This document shows, one piece after another, positions 1 through 8,318 of a stretch of DNA of 64,000 bases (the first letter of the stretch is position 1; each line of letters begins with the position of its first letter). The position numbers and the translations under genes are program-made. Source of the DNA: Mesorhabditis belari (lineage: Eukaryota > Nematoda > Chromadorea > Rhabditida > Rhabditidae). The stretch is from NCBI GenBank assembly GCA_958450365.1, contig CAUEEP010000735.1, forward strand, positions 1,920,001-1,984,000, in the 5' to 3' direction. The notes beneath the pieces are model-generated. The model did no database searches, was not told where the DNA came from, and saw only the letters and a program-made list of their open reading frames with translations.

Positions 1-38
1 CGGTTAAATCAACCCTCAATTTCCCCACAACCTCGACC

Positions 39-110
39 TCCCATGTGGTCTAGTGGTTAGGATTCGTGGCTTTCACCCACGCGGCCCGGGTTCGATTCCC
101 GGCATGGGAA
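39..110 (+). tRNA. tRNA-Glu (UUC)
   Basis: 72 nt cloverleaf. Acceptor TCCCATG pairs with CATGGGA, and the anticodon stem CGTGG/CCACG encloses loop CTTTCAC with anticodon TTC at 72-74. The T arm is CCGGG-TTCGATT-CCCGG and the discriminator is A. T runs just downstream can end Pol III transcription. It is identical to nine other copies in the window. Confidence 0.95.
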
Positions 111-271
111 GAAATTTTTGTTTTTTTGGAAAAATTTTTGGGAATTGTTTTTAGAATTAATTTGTAGATATGTAGTAGTTTTATATGCTATTCTATTCAA
201 ATTTCAGTCTACGAGGAGATCCGATTGAAATGAGTTCAATCCTTTCATTGTCTTATAGTCTGCAAATGACC

Positions 272-520
272 TACACTACTGGACAATGAAATATGATATT
301 TGAAAAAAGATCGTCACTTTCGCGCGTCTGTAACTCCCTTGTCTTTACCGTATTTCTAAATATTAATATTACCATTGTGTAGCCCTTGAAAAGAGCTTTC
401 AGAAAATGTATAACACTAATAGTTTAAACTCAAAGACAAGGGAGTTACAGACGTGCGAAAGTGACGATCGTGATGATCGATCGTTTCTTCAAATATGATA
501 TTTCATTGTCCAGTACTGTA
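272..520. mobile_element. palindromic MITE with TA ends, copy 1
   Basis: Long terminal inverted repeats of about 75-80 bp face each other. The left arm starts TACACTACTGGACAATG, the right arm ends CATTGTCCAGTACTGTA, and both contain the inner block CTGTAACTCCCTTGTCTTT. The spacer is about 90 bp. TA at both ends fits the Tc1/mariner superfamily. It has no coding capacity and lies in the intron after the minus-strand macin exon. A second copy is at 34896-35130. Confidence 0.8.
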
Positions 521-694
521 TAGCTGATAGATAGCTGATAGATAGCTGGACTAAACCAGTTATGGTAGCTTGAGCAAGTTGAGCTTGAGCTTGAGCTTGA
601 GCAAGCTTTAGAACGCTCGTCAGTTTGCAAATCATCTAAAGCGATTAGCTAGTTCAATAAACATAAAATTTAGAGTAAACCCTATAAATCGTAC

Positions 695-809
695 CTGTCC
701 AAAAGCTTGTCTGCGGTGTGCATCGACTCCAATTCTTGTAGCAAGTGCTCGCCTCAATTTGGGAGATTACGGTAGCTGATAACAGAAGGGACATCAAATA
801 GGCATTCAT
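695..809 (-). CDS. macin-family antimicrobial peptide, first exon (partial gene A)
   Basis: Start codon at 809-807. The exon encodes a hydrophobic signal peptide (MNAYLMSLLLSATVISQ) followed by the macin opening block CYKNWSRCTPQTSFWTG, and ends at donor ACAG|GTACG in phase 1, exactly as in the first exons of the two other macin genes here. Macins are small secreted cysteine-rich antimicrobial or nerve-repair peptides known from leeches, Hydra and molluscs. The upstream in-frame Met at 873-875 would put 22 non-signal residues in front, so the Met next to the hydrophobic stretch is preferred. No second exon (ILWKDC block) is visible between 1 and 694, so it is either outside the window or lost. 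The gene is divergent from gene B. Confidence 0.75.
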
Positions 810-1140
810 TTTCGAGGTTTCTGATTTCTGTAATTTTTCAAACACCTCAAATAAATACCCAAAAAATGTAAACATTTTGAGTGCTTATTTTGTGCAAGCT
901 GAGTCACATGTTTTTCAGAGATTTCAAAGAACAAGCGATGAGTCAAACGTTTCAAAAATTCTTCAATAAATAGAAATCCAATCATAGAAGTTGTAGAAAA
1001 AGTTTGCACGATGATTTCTCAAAAAAACCATTCCATCAATTCTTCCCAGATTTTTTGAGAAACTTGACTAACAGTTAAGCTAAGAATTGGATACACGACT
1101 TTGTTAACGTTGTAGTGGTAATGTTAAAATACATATAAGT
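810..1140. other. unannotated spacer
   Basis: AT-rich sequence upstream of the minus-strand macin exon; its promoter is presumably here. I see no gene or repeat. Confidence 0.5.
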
Positions 1141-1283
1141 TCCTATTCAACGGCGCAAAAATCATTGCAAACGGTCCTCTGGGGGCAGAGGGGTGGCATG
1201 GCAGTGGTGGAGGTGGAGAGTCCGAGGAGCTCGTCCTCTTCTGGCTGGGCGGATGGCTTCTGGAAAGCGAAAAGTGAAAAAAT

Positions 1284-1540
1284 TAGAAGTAGAAGTAGAA
1301 GGAGAAGTAGAAGGAGAAGTGGAAGGAGAAGTGGAAGGAGAAGTAGAAGGAGAAGTGGAAGGAGAAGTGGAAGGAGAAGTAGAAGGAGAAGTAGAAGGAG
1401 AAGTAGAGGGAGAAGTAGAAGGAGAAGTAGAGGGAGAAGTAGAAGGAGAAGTAGAGGGAGAAGTAGAAGGAGAAGTAGAGGGAGAAGTAGAAGGGGAAGT
1501 AGAGGGAGAAGTAAGTAGAAGTAGAAGCGAGTAAGAAGAG
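1284..1540. repeat. 12-bp minisatellite (GGAGAAGTAGAA)
   Basis: Purine-strand tandem array of about 21 units of GGAGAAGTAGAA and its GTGGAA/GTAGAG variants. It creates long open frames in all phases (Glu-Val-Glu-Gly or Ser-Arg-Arg repeats) that are not genes. Confidence 0.9.
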
Positions 1541-1606
1541 TAGAAGTAGAATTTGAGCGAGTAAACACCTGGCTCAACAAAATTTAGAAAATAGATCGAT
1601 AGGGGA

Positions 1607-1709
1607 AAATAGCGCATAAGACCTGCCCCCAAGATGACAACAAGGTTGTCACCTGAGCGGTTGGGAAGAGCCTGTTGTCATCTTGGGGGGGAAGTCTTAT
1701 GCGCTATTT
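1607..1709. repeat. hairpin / short foldback element
   Basis: Near-perfect inverted repeat of about 40 bp per arm. The left arm starts AAATAGCGCATAAGAC and the right arm ends GTCTTATGCGCTATTT, with CCCCCAAGATGACAACA inside each arm. The loop is about 25 nt. Probably a tiny MITE. Confidence 0.75.
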
Positions 1710-1720
1710 AATAGAAATCG

Positions 1721-1800
1721 AAGTCAAACAAGTCAAACCTAGTCAAACCTAGTCAAACCTAGTCAAACTAGTTAAACTAGTTAAACCTAGTCAAACTTTC
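1721..1800. repeat. 10-bp tandem repeat (AGTCAAACCT)
   Basis: About eight imperfect units of AGTCAAACCT and TAGTTAAACT upstream of macin gene B. Confidence 0.8.
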
Positions 1801-2098
1801 AGACGTCATGAGAAATCTCTCGTTAAATATGGCAATGATAGTTTTAAAAACAAATTTCATCACTTTCCTTTCAAAAAATCATTTAAAAATAGCTTTTTTT
1901 GACTTAAAAATTGTTGAATCAGTCGTGTTTACGTGAAAAATATTCGAAAATACTCGAAAAAGCTCTCTCATAAAACGAAAAAGCCAAAAAGAGATCTATT
2001 TTTTCGAACTTTTTAAAGAATCGTATGGAAATTCTCGAAAAAGTATTTAAACAAACAAAAGCTCATCTGTAAAAGCTATTCAGTTATCAGATTTTGAA

Positions 2099-4107
2099 AT
2101 GAATTCCATATTTTTTGGCATTCTTTTGGTTACATCATTTTTTTCATTGACGGAGGCGAATTGTTACGATAATTGGAGTCGTTGCACACCGGAGACCTCA
2201 TTTTGGACAGGTTCTGGGGGAAAAAAACATCATTTACATCATGTACTTTTGGTTTAAACCTTTTGGTTTACCTTTTGGTTTAAACCCACAGTTTCTGATG
2301 CACTTATTTCGTTCATTTACTTTCCATTTCTACTCCAAAGAGCGCGCTTTTAAAAACTGAGCTCTGCTTTTGTTTTTGAGTCTATTTTTGAACAAAAATA
2401 TACCCAAAAGTGAAATTGATTTAAATGAAAGAAATTTTTTATGGAAACATTGATCAGAATTACAGGGATTTTATGGAAAGATTGCCCAGATTACTGTCGT
2501 GAGTGTCAGGAAGAGAAAGTGGTGGTTGTGTGTGGGAAAGTTGAAAGCTGAGAGCTAAAAGCTGAAGCACGGGTTGAATAGATAAAAACCTGCAAAGTAT
2601 TAGATTTCAAGAAAAAAAAACAAAAAACCAAGAGAAGGATCGAACCCTCCTCTTACTGGCGGCAGGCCCTTCCACTATCCACTAGGCCACCGGTACCGAT
2701 TGATCGGTCGCTTGAAAAGCGCCCTTTAAAGCCTATCTTCCAATTTCAATTCGCTTTTTTTAAACCAAAAACCAAGAGCGGGATCGAACCCTCCTCCGAT
2801 TGGCGGCAGTCACTTCCACTAGGCCACCGGCACCGACCAATCTGGCCCTTGATAAGCACCCTTTAAAGCCTATCTTCCAATTTCAACTCACTTTTATCGT
2901 TTTATATAATCGTCGTTTTAAGTTAAAGAAATCTACAGTACTTGCAATCCTTTTCCAATCGGTAATTCACTCGCAAACCATTCCGATCCCGAATGATTAC
3001 AGTGAAGATCTGTGTCACCGTTGTAGATCAACATCTAAACATTGAAATGGAAAAGGATTTGATTTTTAATTCGTACAAATTCTGCAAATCTACTCCAAAC
3101 GGAAAAACATCATTTACATCATGTACTTTAGGGTTTAAAAGCCTAAATCCACAGTTTCTGATGCACTTATTTCGTTCATTTAGTTTTCATTTCTACTCTA
3201 AACGTCCAGAGCGTTTAAAAATTGAACTCCTTTTGTTTTCAAGCCTATTTTTGAACATAAATATACCCAAAAGTGAATTTGATTTAAATTAAAGAAATTT
3301 TGTATGGAAAAATACCTCAGAATTACAGGAATTCTATGGAAAGATTGCCCAGATTACTGTCGCGAGTGTCAGGGTCGAGAAAGTGGTGGTTGTGTGAGGG
3401 TGGAGAACAAAGAGTGTTCTGGTGGATATCAGTGCCAGTGGGTTTTAAAATGAAACGAAATCTATGCGATTTCAAATAACCACATACAAACAATTCAAAT
3501 AAATAAAGCAGAATTTGTGAAGCAGAGATATTACTAAAGAAAAAGAAGAAGAAAAATACTATTAAAGAAAAAGCAAAGCAAAAGTCAACTGGGGGATTCG
3601 AACCCAACCACAAAAAGATCGACAGGCTCCGTAGTGAACCACACTACCCACTACAGGCTCCTTAGTGAACCACACTACCCACTACAGGCTCAGTAGTGAA
3701 CCACACTACCCACTACACCACGCCTGTCACTAAATCTGACGTGTAAACTCAGTTATCTTTTAACTGAGCTACACCCTCTAGAGTGAGTATGAGTAAAGAT
3801 GACGCACGCTGTACTTCTCTAATCAGGTTAGTCCAGCCTGTTTCAGCCTAGCTTCTGAGCCCGGACTGGACATAGATAAGGATTGTAAGCTAAAGTAAAG
3901 CTAAAGCAAATCCAGATCTGGTTCTTGGATTGGCCTAAGCTAAGCCTAAGCCGAAAAGTTAGTAGCTTTAACTTTGGCAGCTTAGAGCAAGTTCAGAAGA
4001 ATCATTTAGACAAAATCTCAATTTGTTTTCCTTTCAGATGTAGCGGTGGGAATGTGGACAAGTCAGGCAACTGGATCGTCATGGCCACTTGTGCGTTGGG
4101 ACTTTGA
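2099..4107 (+). CDS. macin-family antimicrobial peptide (gene B, 3 exons, 96 aa)
   Basis: Exons 2099-2210, 3329-3437 and 4038-4107 (291 nt) join in phases 1 and 2 to a 96-aa precursor. Residues 1-20 are a signal peptide (MNSIFFGILLVTSFFSLTEA). The mature part opens CYDNWSRCTPETSFWTG, continues ILWKDCPDYC in exon 2 and ends ATCALGL in exon 3. Ten cysteines suggest five disulfides, as in theromacin. Known macins are secreted, permeabilise bacteria and in leeches promote nerve repair; that role is inferred here from family membership. Donors are GTTCTG and GTGGGT; acceptors are TTACAG and TTTCAG. Intron 1 contains a duplicated, broken copy of exon 2 and tRNA-derived repeats. Gene C lies 617 bp downstream on the same strand, so this is a tandem family. 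Confidence 0.88.
2466..2545 (+). pseudogene. duplicated macin exon 2, frameshifted
   Basis: Inside intron 1 of gene B. After acceptor TTACAG it reads ILWKDCPDYCRECQ, almost identical to the real exon 2 at 3329. One base is missing after GAGTGTCAGG, so the frame changes and stops after about 29 residues; the cysteines of the second half are lost. The duplication includes about 240 bp of upstream intron (2225-2465 matches 3105-3328). Confidence 0.8.
2625..2697 (-). repeat. tRNA-derived repeat, Gly(GCC)-like head, copy 1
   Basis: On the minus strand there is a Pol III A-box-like TGGCCTAGTGGATAG and B box GGTTCGATCC about 35 nt later, with GCC in the anticodon position. Stems are imperfect, so this is a SINE-like or decayed tRNA. 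Copies at 2770-2838 and 9985-10058 share the flanking block CCCTTTAAAGCCTATCTTCC. Confidence 0.6.
2770..2838 (-). repeat. tRNA-derived repeat, Gly(GCC)-like head, copy 2
   Basis: Same family as 2625-2697, with a short deletion in the A-box arm. It lies in intron 1 of macin gene B. Confidence 0.6.
2840..3100. repeat. dispersed repeat shared with 10065-10300
   Basis: About 240 bp downstream of the tRNA-derived head are nearly identical to 10065-10300, including GTGAAGATCTGTGTCACCG. With the heads and the upstream GATAAAAACC block this makes a duplicated segment of about 560 bp. Confidence 0.75.
3590..3780 (-). repeat. tRNA-like heads with internal tandem duplication
   Basis: On the minus strand there is a B box GGGTTCGAATCCCC (3590-3604), followed upstream by two and a half copies of a ~32 bp unit containing GTAGTGAACCACACTACC, then a second A-box-like GTGTAGCTCAGTTAAAAG (about 3755-3775). 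It looks like collapsed tRNA-derived repeats. It lies in intron 2 of macin gene B. Confidence 0.45.
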
Positions 4108-4724
4108 AAAATGGCTAAACTTTGAAAATATTTGTAAACTTTGTAAAGAAAGGTTTTTATCGACAATTCTTATTTGAAACAAGACAGACAGACAGACAGA
4201 CGGACAGACGCTTTGAATCAATTCTCAATATCAATTTTTCGCGCCCTCAAAGAACGAGCCTTGTAATTTTAAACCGACAGTTTCTCAATAGCAGCACGGA
4301 TTCAAAAATTCTAACGATAAATTTTCTTTTAAATTTTAAAAGGGCGACATTTCAGGCTAGATTGTTAGCTAAATTTGTTAAGCTTTTGTTAATCGAAAGA
4401 TAAATCGATTCGATCGATCGACGATTCGCAAAATTCTCTTTTCATCTTTTCTCAAAAACTTTTTCATTTAGACGCTTCAAATTCATCAAAATCTTCATTA
4501 AAATTATTTGAATTAGGGGATTTTATTTTCAAAAACAATCGGATTCACCTAATCGGCACATTCAAAATGGAAATGTTTATTTAGACTTTGAAAATGACAA
4601 ATAAAAAAGCACTTTTTGAAAAGATAAGTAAAAGAAAAAGGAAAAGGGAAATAAACAAGGGGAAATTTGGTATAAATAGTTTGAATTTTTATCTCATTTC
4701 AAGCTTAAAAGTATTAAGCGAACG

Positions 4725-7191
4725 ATGAAATCTCTTCTTTTGACAATCCTTTTCTTTTCGTCGATGCTGGTGATGAGCAATGCGAATTGCTATGACAATT
4801 GGAGTCGATGCACACCTGAAACAGCTTTTGCTACAGGTTTGTTCTCGTTTAAGCTCTAGATAAATCATTAAACATTCTATTTGCAAATGAAATGAAATGA
4901 ATAATCGCATTGTTTTTTTTTTTAAATCAATCAAAAAGCTTGTCAAATATCTGTACGAGAAGAACACTGTTGAAATCGCTTTTTTAAATGTTAATGCTTT
5001 TCCCAAGGTTTTAATTACATTTAAATATTGAATTTTTATGTTAATTTGCAAGGAATTTGTGTAAAATTGTGTAAACAATATATTAAAGGAAAAACAAAAA
5101 CAAAAAGCTGAATCAGGAACCGAACCCTGATCCTTCGACTGGCAGCCAAAGCTGTTATCCGGTAGGCTACCAAGACCACGGCTACCCGATTAGAAATGAG
5201 CCATTTAAAGCACCTTGAGTACCTTTCCCTACTACAACCAGAACTAGATTCTACAGGGAAAGGCACCTCTATCTATATAAAAGTCCAAAGCATCCACCTG
5301 CTGGTCAACCTTTCGTGGTTGAGGGCCTAAGAGTGGGGATTGCTAATCGAGCAGTCAAGGGTTCGAATCCCCTCTTTGCAAACATTCACCTTTCTTGCGG
5401 AAAACTTTTACCCAAAGGTACACGGGGAACACGAATATTTTATTAGTTTTTCAAAATTTACAAAATGCAACTGCTTGCAGTTAAAACATTTTCATTTTGA
5501 TTTTTACTTGTAGTTGTCTGAAATAGGTTTTGTTTTAAAGACTTTAAAGGCTCAGGCTTAGGCTCAGGCTTAGGCTTAGGCTCAGGCTAGGCTCAGGCTA
5601 GGCTCAGGCTTAGGCCAGGCTCAGGCTAGGCTCAGGCTAGGCTCAGGCTTAGGCTTAGGCTCAGGCTAGGCTCAGGCTAGGCTCAGGCTTAGGCTCAGGC
5701 TTAGGCTTAGGCTCAGGCTTAGGCTCAGGCTAGGCTCAGGCTAGGCTCAGGCTTAGGCTCAGGCTCAGGCTTAGGCTCAGGCTCAGGCTTAGGCTCAGGC
5801 TAGGCTCAGGCTAGGCTCAGGCTAGGCTCAGGCTCAGGCTTAGGCTCAGGCTCAGGCTAGGCTCAGGCTAGGCTCAGGCTTAGGGCTTAGGCTCAGGCTC
5901 AGGCTTAGGCTCAGGCCTAGGCTCAGGCTTAGGCTCAGGCTTAGGCTCAGGCTAGGCCCAGGCTCAGGCCAGGCTCAGGCTTAGGCTCAGGCTAGGCTCA
6001 GGCCCAGGCTCAGGCTCAGGCTAGGCTCAGGCTTAGGCTTAGGCTCAGGCTAGGCTCAGGCTAGGCTCAGGCTAGGCTCAGGCTTAGGCTTAGGCTCAGG
6101 CTTAGGCTCAGGCTAGGCTCAGGCAGGCTCAGGCTTAGGCTCAGGCAGGCTTAGGCTCAGGCCAGGCTCAGGCAGGCTCAGGCTTAGGCTTAGGCTCAGG
6201 CTAGGCTCAGGCTCAGGCTAGGCTCAGGCTTAGGCTTAGGCTCAGGCTTAGGCTCAGGCTAGGCTCAGGCTTAGGCTTAGGCTCAGGCTTAGGCTTAGGC
6301 TCAGGCTAGGCTCAGGCTAGGCTCAGGCTTAGGCTTAGGCTTAGGCTTAGGTTCAGGCTCAGGCTCAGGCTCAGGCTTAGGCTCAGGCTTAGGCTCAGGC
6401 TCAGGCTTATATTAGCATCTTTAAAACCTAGATAAAACGGCCGTGTAGTTAGCTTGGTTTCTATCTAGTTTTTGTCCAAAAAAATGATCCATTTCTCCTT
6501 TCCATTCCTCTCATTAATTGGTTTATCTCAAAAAGTACAAAGTAAAACTGAGATTTCTGTTTTCAGATCCAAATTTCTTACTTCATTTCTAATTTAGGCA
6601 TTTTATGGAAAGATTGCCCGGAGTACTGCCAGAAATGTAATGGGAAATCGACAGGGAAATGCGAGAAAGTTTACAATAAAGAATGCTCGGGTGGATATCA
6701 ATGCAAGTGAGTTTTTTTTCGGGCAATTGTTCACTTGTAAACATTCGAAGAGTCATAAAAATGATCTTTTCTTTGAAACTGTAACATCTCAGGCTAAAAC
6801 TAAGCCAGAATAAAGCTCAGGCTTATATTAGCATTAAGGGATTTAAACTCGTTCATCGTTTGATCTGATTTGACCAATCACTTGTACTTTGTCTCTATAT
6901 ACTATATAGATACTCAATCTCTACCTAAACACACTCTTTCTGGCACACTTTTTTGTACTCTGGCACGTTTTCTCATTTTTTCATGACATCAATCCTTCGC
7001 TGTAAAGAAACTAAAAGAATTTAGTGTGCTAGACGGCTAAAAACTAGGATTTTAGCTGGTTTTAAGCTGGTTTTAAGCTACAGCTCAAAATTGATGAACT
7101 AAATCAAAAGTTTCCTTTTAGATGCTCTGGAAAGGATATTGGAAAATCAGATAACTGGCTCGACAAGGCCACTTGTGCTCTCGGATTGTAA
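4725..7191 (+). CDS. macin-family antimicrobial peptide (gene C, 3 exons, 96 aa)
   Basis: Exons 4725-4836, 6598-6706 and 7122-7191 (291 nt) have the same phases and exon lengths as gene B. The signal peptide is MKSLLLTILFFSSMLVMSNA. The mature part has the macin blocks CYDNWSRCTPETAFATG, ILWKDCPEYCQKC, ECSGGYQCKC and ATCALGL, with ten cysteines. Secretion and antimicrobial activity are inferred from the family. Donors are GTTTGT and GTGAGT; acceptors are TTTAG. Intron 1 (1.76 kb) contains two tRNA-like repeats and a degenerate telomere-hexamer array of about 0.86 kb, odd for a gene whose other intron is 415 bp. Genes B and C are about three quarters identical in the mature peptide and look like a tandem duplication. 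Confidence 0.9.
5106..5181 (-). repeat. tRNA-like element, Gly(GCC)-like
   Basis: The minus strand has a B box GGTTCGGTTCC and anticodon arm TTTGG-CTGCCAG-TCGAA with GCC in the anticodon position. The acceptor stem does not close, so a SINE head or pseudogene is more likely than a working tRNA. It lies in intron 1 of macin gene C. Confidence 0.45.
5308..5382 (+). repeat. tRNA-Ser(GCU)-like pseudogene
   Basis: A box TGGTTGAGGGCCTAAG, anticodon region GATTGCTAATC with GCT, and B box GGGTTCGAATCCCC follow the serine tRNA order. The variable arm is shortened and the ends do not pair into an acceptor stem. Confidence 0.5.
5548..6409. repeat. interstitial degenerate telomeric array (TTAGGC family)
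   Basis: 862 bp of GGCTTA and GGCTCA hexamers plus GGCTA pentamers, all in one orientation. TTAGGC is the nematode telomere repeat; variants CTCAGGC and CTAGGC dominate. The array sits inside intron 1 of macin gene C. Confidence 0.9.
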
Positions 7192-7913
7192 AGATACGAA
7201 ATTTTCTTTATTTCTGTATTTCTGTATTTGATGTGTAAATAAAGAAGCAAATAAATGCCTTGATAAGTTTTATTTTTCGATTCTCAATTCGATAACGTTC
7301 CCCAAGTGCCATATTGTTCAAAGATGGGATTATTTGGGCACTATTGCACGCGTCACATTGATCAGAGTACGAGCAATCGTCGCGAATTCGCCAAGAAGTC
7401 ATGTTATTGTAAAGATTGTCATTGTAAAGACGTCAGCCACCGCTGAAAGATTTTGGAAATTGGAATCTCTAAGGTGATCCGTTTTCTAAAGACGCTTGTT
7501 TCCGAACAAACCAATACAACAACGCTGGATTGTTGGTTTGCTGTTTTTATGATTTTAAACAGCTTTCACCACTTCGAAAATCCCTTCTTGAGCATTGAGC
7601 AAATAGAGCGAAATTAGGCGAGAATGAGCAACGAGAGTCCGAACGATTTCATGATTTGGGTATAATGATCTGGAACTTTTAGGGTTTCTAAAACGGATCA
7701 ACCAGGCTGAGAAGATCTGAGAAGATGGGCTAGAACCAGAGTTAGATCAAGCAAGGTAACTCTGTAGTCTTGTAGATCTGCCAACCAGGAGCTAGGGTTA
7801 CGGTCGGGGCTGGCAGTGATTTCCTAGTCGATCTCAAGATCTATAAGCCGGGCCTAAAGCCTGATCATGAGCCAGGTCTTGTCTAGCTTGGCTGGAGTAA
7901 GACCTGGCTCAGG
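7192..7913. other. 3' flank of macin gene C
   Basis: AATAAA-like signals follow the stop codon (AAATAAAGAAGC near 7236). The rest has no recognised gene. Confidence 0.4.
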
Positions 7914-8160
7914 TCTTACTCCAGCTTGGCTGTCTTACTCCAGCTTGGCTGTCTTACTCCAGCTTGGCTGTCTTACTCCAGCTTGGCTGTCTTACTCCAG
8001 CTTGGCTGTCTTACTCCAGCTTGGCTGTCTTACTCCAGCTTGGCTGTCTTACTCCAGCTTGGCTGTCTTACTCCAGCTTGGCTGTCTTACTCCAGCTTGG
8101 CTGTCTTACTCCAGCTTGGCTGTCTTACTCCAGCTTGGCTGTCTTACTCCAGCTTGGCTG
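7914..8160. repeat. 19-bp minisatellite
   Basis: Thirteen nearly perfect units of CTTACTCCAGCTTGGCTGT. A unit length of 19 opens all three frames in turn; no gene is implied. Confidence 0.95.
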
Positions 8161-8318
8161 ACCTTGATTTTGCTGGAGTTGAACCTGGTTTAAAGTCAGA
8201 TTTGGAACAGCTATAACTCTATGCAAAACAAGAGCAGTTATCGTAACTGAAGCTGGAGTAGTACCAAAGTTTGTAGGATAATCTACATTATCCAAATTCC
8301 AAAACAATTTTCTTTCCT

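Noticed and set aside
1165..1632. Four overlapping long frames rich in Arg/Ser, Glu/Val, Thr/Ser or Leu
   Set aside because: All are translations of one 12-bp minisatellite; open in every phase because the unit has no stop.
7208..7432. Minus-strand frame with WRIRDDCSYSDQCDAC
   Set aside because: Cysteine-bearing and non-repetitive, but an upstream stop (TGA) blocks the nearest TTTCAG acceptor, no family fits and no partner exon is seen. Possibly a decayed exon.
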